Part shown: positions 1 to 12,752 of the stretch, in pieces | Position numbering within the stretch: the stretch's first letter is position 1 | Layout: each line of letters begins with the position of its first letter | Notes under the pieces: model-generated | Databases searched by the model: none | The model's input: only the letters and a program-made list of their open reading frames with translations | What the model was told of the DNA's origin: nothing | Assembly (NCBI GenBank): GCA_003024785.1 | Contig: PUQB01000730.1 | Span: 46,442 to 110,441, forward strand | DNA from: Selaginella tamariscina | Taxonomy: Eukaryota > Streptophyta > Lycopodiopsida > Selaginellales > Selaginellaceae | DNA: 64,000 nt | Reading direction: 5' to 3' | Position numbers and translations under genes: made by a program

Positions 1-806
1 AATATATAAAATATTTAAAAAGGTGTTTCAAGGTTGAGAAAGAACCAATTGTATATTAAGGAAAGCAAGTACGCATTTAGTCAAATCAAGATAGACTTCT
101 TGGGACACTCGATCTCTTGAGAAGAGTTGTCATGGATCCAAAGAAAATTCAAGTTATTACTGAGGATTAATTTTAAAAAGACGTGTATGAAGTTAGATCA
201 TTTCTTCACTAATAGAGTATTACTATAAATTCATAAAAGATTTATCAAAGATAGTAACACCGTTGACAAATCTCATGAAGAACATTTCATAACATTGAAC
301 TTCAGAGTACCAACGGGCATTTGTCAAACTGAAAGAAGCTATTTCTGCTGAGCCAATTTGCAGTTTTAATTTTTGAAGATCCATTTGAAATAGAGTGTGA
401 CGCTTCTAACTTTCCAATTGGTGGTGTATTGTAGCAAAAGGACATTTAATGTCCTTTTTCTTGAAGAAAGTCAAATTCAATAGCCTACTCACGAAAGAAG
501 TATATGCTATTGTTTCTTCTTTGGAGTATTAGCATAATTATCTTCCAAGTCCATGGCAATGAGGTTGGACCAATAATGTAGCTTTGAGATACTTTAAAAT
601 GCAGCTGAAGCTATTACTGAAGTATGCTAGATGGCAGCAGAAGTTAGCTTGATTTCAGCAAACATAAAATTGGAAAAGACAATGTGGTACTGACACACTT
701 AGTAGAAAGGGACATCTTCATATTATGTCGGTACAAGTGTAAACTTTAGTAAATGAATTTGTAATGGCATATCCTTAGGATGAGTTTGCTAAGGACCCTT
801 AGACCT
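1..806 (+). mobile_element. Old Ty3/gypsy fragment, left part (RT end to RNase H)
   Basis: This is decayed pol sequence that aligns by eye with positions 4440-5250 of the younger element in the same window, covering the end of reverse transcriptase and RNase H. It stops at the 5-base sequence GACCT (802-806), where the younger element begins, and resumes after that element at 7697. It is a fossil of the same chromovirus-like family as its guest, clearly older, with many breaks. The element's own left end lies outside the window. Confidence 0.8.
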
Positions 807-1734
807 TGTCATAGTTTTTACTATGACTCAACCCTTTACTTGGGGTTTGACTGTTGTACCTATTGAGATGTGTGACGAAACCTAGTTATAATGAGAAATA
901 GCCCCGTTTAATGCACTTAGGTGTTAGGAGTAGTCCGGCGGCTGTCACTAGGTACCTCAAGAAACTCTAGGCGAAGGTAGTACTTACCTTTTAAAAAACT
1001 CTCCCCTGGTTTGACGTTCCAAAAGTAGGTTTTCCGTTAAAAGTATAGCTTGTCAAAAAAGGGTTGTTGACCTAACCCTAGGGTTGCCCTAACCCCCTAG
1101 GGGTTAGGTTTAGGTTAGGTTAGGAAACTCATTTTCTTAAGGGCTGCATTTCGTGCCAGCCCACTTACTCATTTAGGAAAACAGGGGGGGGGCTCCATCA
1201 CATAATAAGGTAGAGTATATGTAGTGAGGCTTCCTGGGTTCAAAAGAGAGCTTGTTAACCTCCTATCGTGCAAGCTAAGCTTGTGTCGTCAAGGCAACCC
1301 TTTGTTGTGCCGCCCAAACTTCCACACGACAGGGGTACGTCCCACCTAGGGTTAAACTATCCTTATCGTTGGCAGGATTTGCCTTTGTGATAGGGACGTT
1401 ACTTCCAAGGAGTTAGTCAATTCCTTGGTCCGAAAACCTACTCGCAAGCTCAAAGGCATTGCCCAGTTCACGTTCCGCAGAACTAGTGGTTGAGGCCTTG
1501 CTCTGGCCGCCTCAACCACGCCAAGCTAGGAACGATACCTGTAACTCGGCTAGTCTGCGTGTCCTGATTCACAAGGTGAGTCTCGTTCGTGGACTTGGTC
1601 AGTAGGGTTAAGTTCCTAAGGGTTGGGTTCCTAATACGGGTTACTTTACCAGATTCCGTGGGGTTTCCAGAGAGGGGATTCCAGGGTTGGCACCTGGCAA
1701 GCCGCCTTTGTGGCACCAGGTAAAAACTCTGACA
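807..1734 (+). repeat. 5' LTR of copy 1
   Basis: 928 bp, starting TGTCATAG and ending CTCTGACA, so it has the usual TG...CA ends. A short CCCTAA-like tract near 1070-1130 resembles plant telomere repeats and recurs in every LTR of this family in the window. The LTR is followed directly by a methionine-tRNA-type primer binding site. Confidence 0.9.
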
Positions 1735-1735
1735 A

Positions 1736-1751
1736 TTGGTATCGGAGCAAG
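1736..1751 (+). other. Primer binding site (initiator Met tRNA type)
   Basis: The sequence TTGGTATCGGAGCAA begins two bases after the 5' LTR and matches the common plant retrotransposon site TGGTATCAGAGC with small differences. This position is where a tRNA would prime minus-strand DNA synthesis. The same motif follows the 5' LTR of copy 2 near 17558. Confidence 0.85.
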
Positions 1752-2061
1752 TTCTCTGCGGTCAGTAGGACTGCCTTAAGTCATAGGGTGTTTCAATGTT
1801 TAGATAACTCTAAATTCTTGATATACTCTATCGCTTTGGTTGAACATGTCTGTATTCTGCGCAGAGAGTTTGATCCTGTGAGTTGTCAAACTTCGGAGAA
1901 CACTTGCTCAGTGAGTCGGCGTGAGATTCTAGGTATGTCCGAAAGTCTTATGCTAGTTCAAGCTGATGTGTGTGGGTGTACAACCTGTGCAGGGTGTTTC
2001 CAACTTTCAATTGGGAATATTCCAAGCATATTCTCCGAGTGTTGAAACTAGGGTTCAATAC

Positions 2062-5000
2062 GATGAGCAAAAGAAAGCAACCAGAGCCTGAGGCAGAGAG
2101 GGCTGTCGCAGAGGCTCAAAATGAGGAGATGGATGAGGCTGATCCAGGTCGACCCCTAGTTAGACAACGACCTGGTTGGCGAGAAATAATGATGGATGCC
2201 CTAAACGAACTTCGAGGGGATGTTTGGGGTTGAACGACCGAATCGATAATGTTGCCGTTCGGATTCCACGAATACTGCAGTGCCAGATGTTCCGCAACCA
2301 ACACACGGAAAAAAAAAGAAGAAGCATGACTCAGAGTCAGGTTCCTCTGAATCAGATTCTTCGACGGAAGTAGTGGTGGAGGTCCCAGTAAATTCAAACC
2401 GGTAAAGCCTTCGAATTTCATGGGTTCAAAGGATTACAAGGTTTTGGATGACTGGTTGTATGATATGGAAAGCTATTTCGAGGCTGCTTCCGTGAGAAAG
2501 ACAGAAAAGGTTGCATGTGCCAAGCAGTTTCTTAAAGAAGAAGCTAAGACTTGGTGGCGAATTGTTGAAGGTGAACGTGGATACCGAAACAGCTGGAAAC
2601 ATGAAAAAGGAGATCAAAAAGCAGTATATGCCGGATGATCTCGGTTTGCGATTGCGTGCTGACCTGGCACTTTGTCAACAGGGAGTTCGGGGAAGTCCAA
2701 TGGACCACGTTTATCGATTCGAAAGTGTACGGCGATTGGTGCCAAATATGAGCGATGATGAAGCTCGAAGTTGCTTCATGGCTAGCTTGAATGAGAAAAC
2801 GAAAGAAATCTTAAGGTACAAGCCAACAAGCTATCGGGAATGTCAAGAGGCAGCTCAAAAGGTTGCTTATGGCATGTCGTTAGAAGACTTGTACAAAGGG
2901 GAGGAAGCAAAACCTAAACCAAGGAGTTTCCTCCAAAGTCTGGGTTCAGAAGGTTTGATAGGCGACCAATCAATCACATCAATTCGAAGTGCAAGTCCCT
3001 TTGTCGGCAGTTCCAAGTTTTCGGACACATCAAGACCCACCGGATTTCGGAAACCATTGGTTACCACCCTCAGCAGGCCAAAGGATCGGCTCCAAAGTCT
3101 GCTCCCGCGTTCAGGCGGGGTTGAAATGTTATAATTGTAACAAGCCTGGTCATTTTGCTAAATGTCCGGCACCCTCACAACAATCAGGACATTTCAAGGC
3201 GATGGTAGAAGAGGAAGTTGCTGAACCAGAAACGCTTGAAGATCCGGAAGATGAGTCAGAAGAGGTAATGTTGTGCCAGACACAACCTGCCTTATTCGCT
3301 ATTCAAGACAAAACTGACCCTTTGCTATATTTGACAGGAAGGATACGAGGGGACCGAGTCCGAATGATGATCGATACTGGAGCAACATACAACTTCATAT
3401 CGACTAGTCTAGCTCGTCGATTGAATTTGGATGTAATAAAGATGTGTGAAATAAAGATCAATTTTGGCAAAGGTTCTCAAAATACTAATAATATAGCAAG
3501 GGCAGTTCCTGTCCAAATCAAAGATTGGAAGGCTAAGCTAGACTTAGTTGTCTTGAATATGACGGGGTTTGACTTTGTTTTGGGTATGGAATGGTTCCAT
3601 AAACATGTAATCGAAATGAGGGGTTCCGGAGATAATCGAATCACGCTTGCAGCAGATAAAGAGGACATTAGAAAAACACGCTCAAATGGAAACGCTAACT
3701 GATAAGGATTGGAATCCTATGTTCCTTACCTTAACTCAGTTGCGTAAGGCAGTTAGACATCGGGAACGTGTGTTTCTTGCAATGGTTTTGGATACTGGTG
3801 AAGTCAAAATAGGAGATGGTCAAGAATCTGTTTCGAACCTATTTTGGAAGTCTTGAACATGTTTAAGGGTGTTGCCAAAGACTTGCCGCCCGAGTTACCT
3901 CCACGTCGAGCTGTGGACCACAGATAGAGATTTTGCCAGGTTCGTCTCCACCGGCAAGAGCCCCATATCGGTTGAATCCTCAAGAGTTAGTAGAATTGAA
4001 GAGACAGCTGACAGAATTGATTGGTCGAGGACACATTCGACCTAGTCGATGCCGTATGGTGCACCTATCTTGTTTAATGAAAAAGGATGGTACGATGCGA
4101 ATGTGTGTGGACTATCGAGCTGAACGCGATAACTATCAAAAATAAGTATCCTCTTCCACGAGTGGACGACTTATTTGATAGACTATCAAAGCAAAGTATT
4201 TTTCAAGAATAGACTTGAGGTCGGGTACCATCAGATTCGGGTAGCAGAGAATGACATTGAGAAGACCGCTTTTCGAACGCGTTATGGATCATTTGAGTTT
4301 CTAGTCTTGCCATTCGGGTTGTGCAATGCTCCAGCAACTTTTTGCACAATGATGGATGATGTGTTTAGAGACTATCTAGACGAGTTCGTAGTGGTGTATA
4401 TTGATGACATTCTGATTTTCAGTTCGACAATTGAGGAACATGTGGAACACTTAGAAAAAGTGTTTCAGAGGTTGAGAGAGAACCAGTTGTATGCTAAAGA
4501 AAGCAAGTGCGCATTTGGTCAAACCAAGATAGATTTCTTGGGACACTTGATCTCAGGTGGGGAGGTTGCCATGGACCCAAAGAAAATTCAAGCTATTACC
4601 GAGTGGATGACTTTAAAAGACGTGCATGAAGTTAGATCATTTCTTGGTCTGACAGGGTATTACCGAAGATTCATAAAGGGTTACTCGGAGAAATAGCGGC
4701 CCCATTGACAGATCTTACGAAAAACATTCCATGGCATTGGACTCCAGAGTGCCAACGTGCATTCGTCAAACTCAAAGAGGCTATCTCTTCTGAGCCAGTT
4801 TTGCAGTTGCCCATCTTTGAAGATCCCTTTGAAGTAGAATGTGACGCTTCCGACTTTGCAATTGGTGGTGTATTGCAACAGAAAGGACATCCAGTGTCCT
4901 TTTTCTCGAAAAGTTAGATGCCGCAAACTCGATGGCCTACTCACGAAAAGGAGATGTATGCTATTGTTGCTTCCTTGGAGTATTGGCGTCATTATCTTCC

Positions 5001-6400
5001 AAGTCATGGCACTGTGGTTTGGACAGATAGTGTAACTCTAAGGTATTTTGAAACGCAGCCGAAGCTATCACCAAAGTATGCTAGATGGCAGCAGAAGTTG
5101 GCACGATTTCAGCCTGAAATCAGACATAAGCGGGAAAGGACAATGTGGTAGCTGATGCACTCAGTAGAAGGGTCATCTTCGTATTATGTCAGCACCCATG
5201 TCAACTTTGGTGATGAATTTGTGACGGTATCCTCAGGACAAGTTTGCTAAGGAGGCTTTGAGCTGGTGCAAAGAGGAAACAAGTTCATCAGTTACGAAAG
5301 ATGGTAATATTCCAGCAGGAATAGAAAGTCGAATGGATGCACTCAAACGGCCATTTTGCGTACAGATGGAGTTCTTTATTATAAAAAAGAGACTCTATGT
5401 TCCAAAGGGACATGGAGGGAGAGGCTGTTAAGAAAGCATCACGAAACGATGATTTCAAATCAGGATCCTCAATTTACCAGAAACCAGGCTACCAGAAACG
5501 ATGATTTCAGATCAGGATCCTCGATTTACAGGCAAATTTTGGGGAACGTTGTTTAAGCAGTTTGGCACAATGCTGAAGTTTAGTACAGCTTACCATTCGC
5601 AAACTGATGGTCAAACAGAGAGAGTGAACCAACAAGTTGAGGACTATCTCAGATGCTATGTTCAAGGTGATCAACTTGATTGAGTTGAACACTTGGATAT
5701 GGCTGAGATATGTTACAATAACTCGATACACACTGCGATTGGATGTAGCCCATGGAAGTGTTAACTGGGAATAAGGGTGGTATTCCTTAGAGTACGATGT
5801 TACCAAAAGATGATGTCAATCGAGTTCCATCTGTAGTAGAGTTCACTGGACAGTTGTATCGGACATGGGAAGCTACTCGTCAAGCAATGTTACAACATAA
5901 GAAAGGTATTGTCAGCAGTACGATAAACATTGGCAAGATGTAGTGTATGAGGTTGGGATATGGTATTGCTGAGTACCAAAACCTGAAGGTTCCAATGACT
6001 CTTTCAAGGAAGTTTCTATCACACTACATAGGTCCATACGAGGTGGTGAAGCAAGTAGGAAAAGTGGCTTATGGATTAGATCTTCCTTTGGAGTTGGGAG
6101 CAATACACAATGTGTTTCATGTCAATTTCCTCAAGCCATTTCACAAGGATGAGAAACATCCGTAGAGATATGAAAACTTACGTTTGCTTCCTGAGTTGGT
6201 TGGTGATACAAAGGAGTTCGAAGTTGAGTCGATTTTGGATGCAAAGGATATTAAACGTCGAGGGTTGTGAAAACTTAAATGAGAATATCTTGTTAAATAA
6301 AAGGGTTACCCGGCATGTGAGTCAACATGGAAACCATTGGAGAATCTACATAACGCGATGGAGGTAGTGAATGAGTTTGAGGCGAGGTCTCAAATTGTTG
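2062..6400 (+). pseudogene. Broken gag-pol region of copy 1
   Basis: Gag begins near 2062 (MSKRKQPEPEAE) and includes a conserved gag block around 2420-2900. A CCHC zinc knuckle (CYNCNKPGHFAKC) lies at about 3127-3168 and the aspartic protease motif DTGATYN near 3373. Reverse transcriptase with the YIDD core is near 4398-4410, RNase H at 4705-5150 and integrase remains at about 5350-6160. A chromodomain-like tail lies at 6205-6380, which marks a chromovirus. The parts are in the order expected for Ty3/gypsy. The region is a fossil with many breaks and is not expected to make a working polyprotein. Confidence 0.85.
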
Positions 6401-6750
6401 GTAATGATGATGAGAAATAAAGTGAACTTATTTCTTTTTAACCTAGGGGCTAACAACAACCTTAACTAGAGGCCTCCAATGTAAATTCTAGTTAACTTAA
6501 AGAAATTAACTAACTTGTTGTCTGTATCGGGTGACAGACTTTGCAGACGTGCAAAAGGTCTCCAAGTGACTTCTTGTCACAGGTGGTGCCTCCGGCAGCT
6601 GAATTGTTGCTTAGTGAACGACTGTTCTGAAGTACTTGGGTAATAAAACTTTTGCTGACTCCGCATAGAGTGATTAGCATTAGTTTTTAGTTAATTTTTC
6701 CTAACCTAGTCTAGTCTTGGAGTTAAACGTTAACAAGGACGTTGACATTT

Positions 6751-6766
6751 TCAAAGGCGGGGAGTG
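6751..6766 (+). other. Polypurine tract of copy 1
   Basis: A purine-rich stretch ending GGCGGGGAGTG sits directly before the 3' LTR at 6767, which is the position expected for the plus-strand primer of an LTR retrotransposon. Confidence 0.8.
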
Positions 6767-7696
6767 TGCCATAGTTTTTTACTATGACTCGACCCTTTAC
6801 TTTGGGGTTTGATTGTTGTTACCTACCGAGATGTGTGATGAACCCTAGTTGTAGTGAGAAACAACCCTGATTAGTGCACTTAAGTGTTTAGGGATAGTCC
6901 GATCGGCTGTCACTAAGTACCTCGAGAAACTTTAGGCGAAGGTAGTACTTACTTTCTATAAAACTCTCCCCGATTTAACGTTCAGAAAGTAGGTTTTCCG
7001 TTAAAAGTATAGCTTGTCAAAAATGGGTTAAGGACACCCCTAGGGTTGACCTAATCCCACGCCCTAAACCCCATTTTCACTAAGGGCTGGCATTTCCATG
7101 CCAACCCACTTACTCATTTAGGAAAACATGGGGGGAGGGGGCTCTATCACATAATTAAGGTAGAGTATATGTAGTGAGGCTTCATCGATTCAAAAGAGAG
7201 CTCATTAACCTCCTACTAGTGCAAGCTAAGCTTGTGTTGTCAAGGCGCAACCCTCTGTTGTGCCGCCTAAACTTTCACACGACAAGAGTACGTCCCACCT
7301 TTGGGTTAGACTATCCTTATCATTGGCAGGATCTTGCCTTGTGATAGGGGTACGTTACTTCCAAGGAGTTAGTCAAATTCCTTGGCCCGAAAACCTATTC
7401 GCAAGCTCAAAAGGCCTTGCCTGAGTTTATGTTCCGCAAAACTACTGGTTGAGGTCTTGCTCCGGCCGCCTCAACCACGCCAAGCTAAGAAGGATACCTA
7501 TAGCTCGACTAGTCTTCGTGTCCTGATTCACAAGGTGAGCCTCGTTTGTGGACTTGGTTAGCTAGGGGCTTAAGTTCTTAAGGGTTGGGTTCCTAATACA
7601 GGTTACTTTACCAGATTCCGTGGGGTTTCCAAAGAGTGGATTCTAGGGTTGGCACTTGGCGAGCCGCCTTTGTGGCACTAGGTAAAAACTCTGACA
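6767..7696 (+). repeat. 3' LTR of copy 1
   Basis: 930 bp, starting TGCCATAG and ending CTCTGACA, followed by the target duplication GACCT. It is closer to the 3' LTR of copy 2 (22868-23807) than to its own 5' LTR, which shows that the two elements are duplicates of one insertion. A CCCTAA-like tract is present near 7040-7075. Confidence 0.9.
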
Positions 7697-7786
7697 GACC
7701 TAGTAGCAAAGAGGAAATAAGTTCATTAATTATGAAGAAATAGTGATATTCCAACAAAAATAGAAAGTCGAATGGATGCACTCAAG
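7697..7786 (+). mobile_element. Old Ty3/gypsy fragment, right part
   Basis: This continues the old element interrupted at 806. It begins with the target duplication GACCT and matches the copy-1 sequence near 5255-5345, at the start of the integrase region. It ends where a minus-strand element with a TGTCAAGCC terminus begins at 7787. Confidence 0.8.
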
Positions 7787-8148
7787 TGTCAAGCCACGAC
7801 CCAAGAGCAGGATGAGAACAAGGTGACTCAAGAGCAAAGCAAGAGTAAGGAACAAGACAAGATGATTATAAAATGACTGGTGTTGATAGTAACTAATTGT
7901 ACAATAATTAGGTCGGAGCTTTTATACTCACAACTCCAAGAGCTAATCTAGGCATAAGCTAAAAATGATACTCCAAGAGTTAATCTAGGCATGAGCTAAA
8001 AATAATGTCCCTTATCCTGTAAGCATATCTTGTAGGCATATCTTATAGGTATATCCTATAGGCATATCATGTATCCCGTATCCTGTATCATGTATTTTGT
8101 ATGTCGTATCCTATAAGCATATCATGTATTTTGTATCGGGTCATGACA
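7787..8148 (-). repeat. LTR of the minus-strand gypsy element
   Basis: 362 bp with TGTCAAGC...CATGACA ends. The outer ends are partly inverted (CACGACCC against GGGTCATG). Inside are two imperfect copies of a roughly 40-bp unit (CTCCAAGAGCTAATCTAGGC, about 7940-8005), followed by several degenerate repeats of an 18-20-bp motif around GTATCCTATAAGCATATC (8015-8135). Confidence 0.7.
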
Positions 8149-10850
8149 ACACCTCCTCCCTAAGGACGAGTTCCACGGGTCCTAGAACCTGGTTTAGCAG
8201 GATAATGTTGATGGAAGGCAGCAACCTTGGAAGAAGTATGGAGTAAATTGGATGCAGGTTCTCAAGTACGATCGGTAAGTAAATAACCTTTCTAATTCAC
8301 CAAGTATTAAAGTTGGCAGTGATGAAGACAAGAATCAAAGATGGCTGCAACTTTGTACTCAGGTTCATCGTTAATGACCACATGAGAGGGAGGAGGAGAA
8401 GCACGACCAAGAAGAGAAGAAGGATGATACGGTTCTAACAAAGAGGTGTGAAACACATAATGAAGTTTCATAGTAAATGGTAACTCTAGTCAGAAAGTTA
8501 CAAGATTGATCTTAGCCACAATCCTGTAAGGGCCCAATCGTTGAAAATCCAACTTAAAAGAAGGCATGTTGATGTGGATATGCCGATGAAGAAGCCACAT
8601 GAGATCATCAACCTTGTATGCAAGTGCCGGCTAACGATGAGCATTAGCATGACGCTTGTACCATTCCTGTGCCTGTTGAAGATGAACTCGAAAATCATCC
8701 TATACCTGATGAAGATACTAGAGACGATCCTATACTGTAAAAGTTGAAAAAGGAGAAGCAGGAGGAGCAAAGTCAAAAAGTGGATGGTAACCTGTAAGAG
8801 CGAAAAAGGTGTCTGGCTTGTAAATGCGTGAACGGAGTTGTTATAAGCAAACTCCGCCATAGGAAGAAGGTCCAACCCGTTGTCCTATTGATAATTGATG
8901 AAGCAGTGAAGATACTATTCTAAGGTTTGAATTGTGCATTCTGACTGCCCATCTGTTTGCGGATGATATCCTGAAGAAAGATCCACTTAAACTTGTAAAT
9001 TTCGGAGAAGCTCTCGCCAAAATTTGAACATGAATTGTGAGTCTCGATTAGAACAATGCTCTCAAGAAGACCACGATGTCAGAACACTTCATAGATCACC
9101 AACTCAACAGTTGTCTAGCTTAAACCGTCTTGTTACAAGGCAAGAATGAGTCTGTTTGGTGAAACGGTCAACCATCACAAGAACTGCATCAAATCCATGA
9201 GGAGGAAGATTTGTGAGAAAATCCATATAAATGGATCTCCAAGGAGCAAAGGGGACGAAGAAGACCAAAGGACCCGTGACAATGCAGCTTCAATCTATTA
9301 CAGGTGTCACAACTCCGTACAAATTTTTCACAAACCTCGCAACCTAGGCCACCAATAGTTGCGAGTCACCGACTCAACTGTCTTGGCCACACTAAAATGT
9401 CATGTAGCTGGGGTATCATGCCAATCATGTATCACATGAGTCCTGTAAACACCAACATGAATGTACAGGAGACCCTTCCGGTATAGGAGTTCGTCATGTA
9501 TAGCAAACAACTTGTAATCTGTATGGGAACTAGAAGACGAGGAGCTTGCGATGTCATGACTAATGTGTGAGAACACATTTTTCGCTAAGTCATTTGTAGC
9601 CAATTGCAAACGGATGCCCTATAGAAGTGTTGAATTTGCTGGAGGCTGATAAACCTATAATGCCGGCAAGCCGAAATCGACTAGGACCCAACAACACTTA
9701 CTTTTGACTGTCGTATGTAGGATCGCCAAGGTCGATGCAAGGTAAGAGCACCTAAACAATGAATCTGCTTTGCCATTTCAAAATCCAACTTTCATATAGG
9801 CCATGCTCATGAAGCTTCTGTAGAACTAGTCGTATGCTTATCATGTGTTGCCTAGTCCTTGGAGAAAATCAAGATGCCATCGAGGTAGATCACCACAAAC
9901 TGGTCTAAGAAGTCATGAAAGATGTCGTTCACCATGTGTTGGAACATGGCTGGGGCATTTGTAAGTTCGAAAGGCATCACCGTGTATTCAAAGTGTTTAT
10001 ACCTTGTACAAAAGGCAGTCTTCCACTCATCGCATAGACAAATCCGTACAAGATTGTAGGCCCTTCGTAAGTCGGTCTTCGTAAACACCTTTGCTCCTCA
10101 TAATCGATCGAGAAGTTTCGGGATCAGTGGTAATGGATACTGGTTTTGGATAGTGATTTAATTCAAACCTTGTAGTTCACAACCAAATGCAAACTCCATC
10201 TTTTTTCTTAACAAAGAAGATAGGTGCTCTTGCAGGGGACTTTGAGTGATAAATGAAGCTGGATGCCAAGTTGTCCTCGATATACTAGCGAAGAACCTCC
10301 AATTTTATAGGTGACAGTGCATAAATCGGTTTGAACGGTAGAGTCTTCTCCTCTGCAAGATCGATGAGACAGTCATAGGACATATGAATAGGAAGAATTG
10401 CAGCTTTATACTTATAAAAAACGTCTTAAAAAAAGTAATACTTGGATGGCAGGGAAGAAGTAGGAGAAGGAGAAGGAGATTGAAAAACAGGAAAGTCAAA
10501 TACAAGAGAAGTAAAAGAGGACGTAAAAGTTATTTGAAAAGCAAAAAGATGAAAAGAAACAGGATCAGTGGCAAGTTCATACATAATAGTGGTGATAATG
10601 TAAAAAGGAGAATGAGGGAATTGTGAATGAAAAAGAGGAAGGATCTTAAGGGATGGAATAAAAGCAAAGTAATGAAAAAAGGCAAGATTAGGGAAAACAT
10701 GTGCTGATGTTGACGAGTGTACAAGATTGGAAGAACCCTATACAGAAGTCCATGAATGCACAGGAGTGAGGAGAGCCTACGAATGTGCTGACGAATTGAT
10801 AAGAGGTGGATCCTGTCGAGAAGGAACTTTCGACATTGATACATGAGCAG
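7787..10850 (-). mobile_element. Minus-strand Ty3/gypsy element, 5' end not found
   Basis: Reading on the minus strand, the 3' LTR is at 7787-8148, with a polypurine tract (CCTTAGGGAGGAGGTGT as read on the minus strand) just inside it at about 8150-8167. Integrase remains (PMAEFAYNNS) are at 8498-8875, a mid-pol region follows at about 9100-9600, and reverse transcriptase ([15 protein letters not shown] and a YLDG core) is at 9852-10088. A purine-rich stretch at 10440-10640 may be gag or linker. No second LTR is visible, so the right border is approximate. The element is broken in many places. TCAAG just before 7787 may be one half of a target duplication. Confidence 0.75.
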
Positions 10851-11376
10851 GCATGGTTAATAGCCTAACTTCAGTAACTTGTATATCCACACTAACAAGC
10901 TTCTTCTAAGTTGGATTTTCAATGATTAGGCCTTTACAGGATTTGGAACATGGTCAATAGCCTAACTTTAGTAACTTGTATAATTATGTATATGTATAAT
11001 CTACCTACATTATGTATCTACAGTATATTACTGTATAATTTAAGTTTTAAAGTTTATAAATTGTCTTACAGTTATCATGTGGAATAAAGCTGTATGTGAG
11101 AGAAAGTCTATTTGATGGTCAACCGAGAGCTCATCACTATTGCATATAATGCTTCATGCACTGCCATGATCTTTGAATATATCCTAATAATCTCGTGCAT
11201 GGGAGGAAGTGTGCGAGTGTGGGAGTAAAACGAGCATGGACATGCAGTTTTAGAGACGTGTAAAATAAAGCTAAAGCCCTGCAAAGTTGAAGTATGAGAA
11301 CCACATCATACAACTCTATTAATAATGTAATGATCGAGCTATGAAACACACACACACACATATGACATTAATGTGT

Positions 11377-11418
<42 letters not shown>

Positions 11419-12245
11419 CGCACACATAAATAGATATTAATATGAAATTAGACAGATAAATGAATTCGAGGATCCAACAGGGAAGTACTAAATATTCACA
11501 TATATATTTAGTGACCAGATGTACATAGTTCACTTGTGTGTCTACATATATATACACACAAAGGATCGCAATATGTGTGTGTATGTATGAAGGCTTGAGA
11601 TAATTAGGCATGTAGATGAGTGTTTAACATATTATATAAATATCTATGTGACATATTCTTACTTATTTTATATACTTTAATACTATAGTTCTTAGAAGTC
11701 ATGTGTGCTTGGTAACTATGCTTGATATTATATAGAATAAATACTTGTAGATTTTTAATTATGTACACGTGTAACAATAGTTTCTATTTCTCTTCCTATG
11801 TACACACGATGATAAAGAAATAAATACCTGCATATTACTTACAACTAACACGCATATGAATTAGTGTAATAAAGAGGCACACATAATAGTTAGTAAAATG
11901 CATACACTCGCATATAAAATGTATAAGTTAATAAGTGTGTAAATGTCCTACCTTACTATGGTTAACAAAACAAGTATGCATGTGTGTAAGCGATGTGTTT
12001 GTAAATGATGTGTGGCATGTGTGTGCATCTATCTATGTATGGTTAACAAAACAAGTATACACGTGTGTAAACGATGTGTGTGTAAATGATGTGTGGCATG
12101 TGTGTGCATCTATATATGTATCTTGTATAATCTTTTCCCTGCAGACCACCTTAAGCAATTACGTGAGAGTGTTCCTATGGGAGTGTACATCCTGCAAGAT
12201 TTAGTAAGTAGTAAATTATACTTAGTATATACTACTTTTATAATA
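10850..12245. other. AT-rich DNA with microsatellites and a relic of the SBP gene's last exon
   Basis: No intact gene is visible. A stretch at about 10960-11245 aligns by eye with 12570-12870, which carries the last exon and 3' flank of the SBP-like gene. The exon-like part (about 11110-11245, minus strand) keeps the piece around EALYAIV but is decayed. The remainder holds CA and TA microsatellites (11345-11420) and an imperfect tandem repeat of about 80 bp (11960-12120, with GTTAACAAAACAAGTAT twice). Confidence 0.5.
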
Positions 12246-12248
12246 GTA

Positions 12249-12566
12249 TTACACTAACCAGCAAACGATTCTTGTGCGCTATCAAGAGCGACTCCATTAA
12301 GTCCACCATCCATGTCAAGAGCAACTGCATATGGCCACAAATGCATTATATACACAGTAACTTAGTATCATTAAAAATACCATATTATAAACTTCAATTA
12401 TCATTCTTTATACATGTATAAATAATTTTATTCATATTTTTTACCCACTATATAAGATACATATACACATACCTCCTAGTGTGTGCATGGTCACTGTGAT
12501 TGTTCTCCCAAAATTTCCATGGCCATACAGAGGCACCCTGTCTTCTAGGCTTCTCAAGAGATCAAC
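12249..12566 (-). pseudogene. Possible GyrA-like exon relics
   Basis: On the minus strand about 90 bases (12476-12566) encode a peptide containing RVPLYGHGNFG, followed by a possible splice donor. The P-L-x-x-G-x-G-N-F-G pattern is typical of DNA gyrase/topoisomerase IV subunit A, which plants encode in the nucleus for organelles. A second open piece (12249-12325) reads ALDMDGGLNG. GyrA follows GNFG with an acidic GS-D-D stretch, so the match is only partial. No longer gyrase homology was found around it. It may be a decayed fragment or a chance resemblance. Confidence 0.25.
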
Positions 12567-12752
12567 TTTAGTAACATACATAATGATTTTATCTAATAAT
12601 TTACAGTACATACTGTATAATTTAAGTTCTAAACTTACATGTTTAATGCTTTATATTATCGTTTAGAATAGAACACAAAGAGAGAAAGTGTGTAATGCAG
12701 TTAAATATACATAACTAAAATTTATAATGTAAAAATTATAAAATATTAACTT

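Larger units (their letters stand above)
807..7696 (+). mobile_element. Ty3/gypsy chromovirus-type LTR retrotransposon, copy 1
   Basis: A nearly full-length element of about 6.9 kb with 5' LTR 807-1734, primer binding site, gag-pol remains, polypurine tract and 3' LTR 6767-7696. The direct target duplication GACCT lies at 802-806 and 7697-7701, so the ends are exact. The order is gag, zinc knuckle, protease, reverse transcriptase, RNase H, integrase, chromodomain, which is Ty3/gypsy order. The two LTRs differ at about 15 of the first 100 positions by eye, so the insertion is not recent. Coding capacity is broken in many places (well over ten). It lies inside an older member of its own family. 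Confidence 0.92.

Noticed and set aside
11935-12204. Open frame with repeated Cys-Val-Asn-Asp-Val
   Set aside because: It translates an imperfect 80-bp tandem repeat; there is no domain or splice support.
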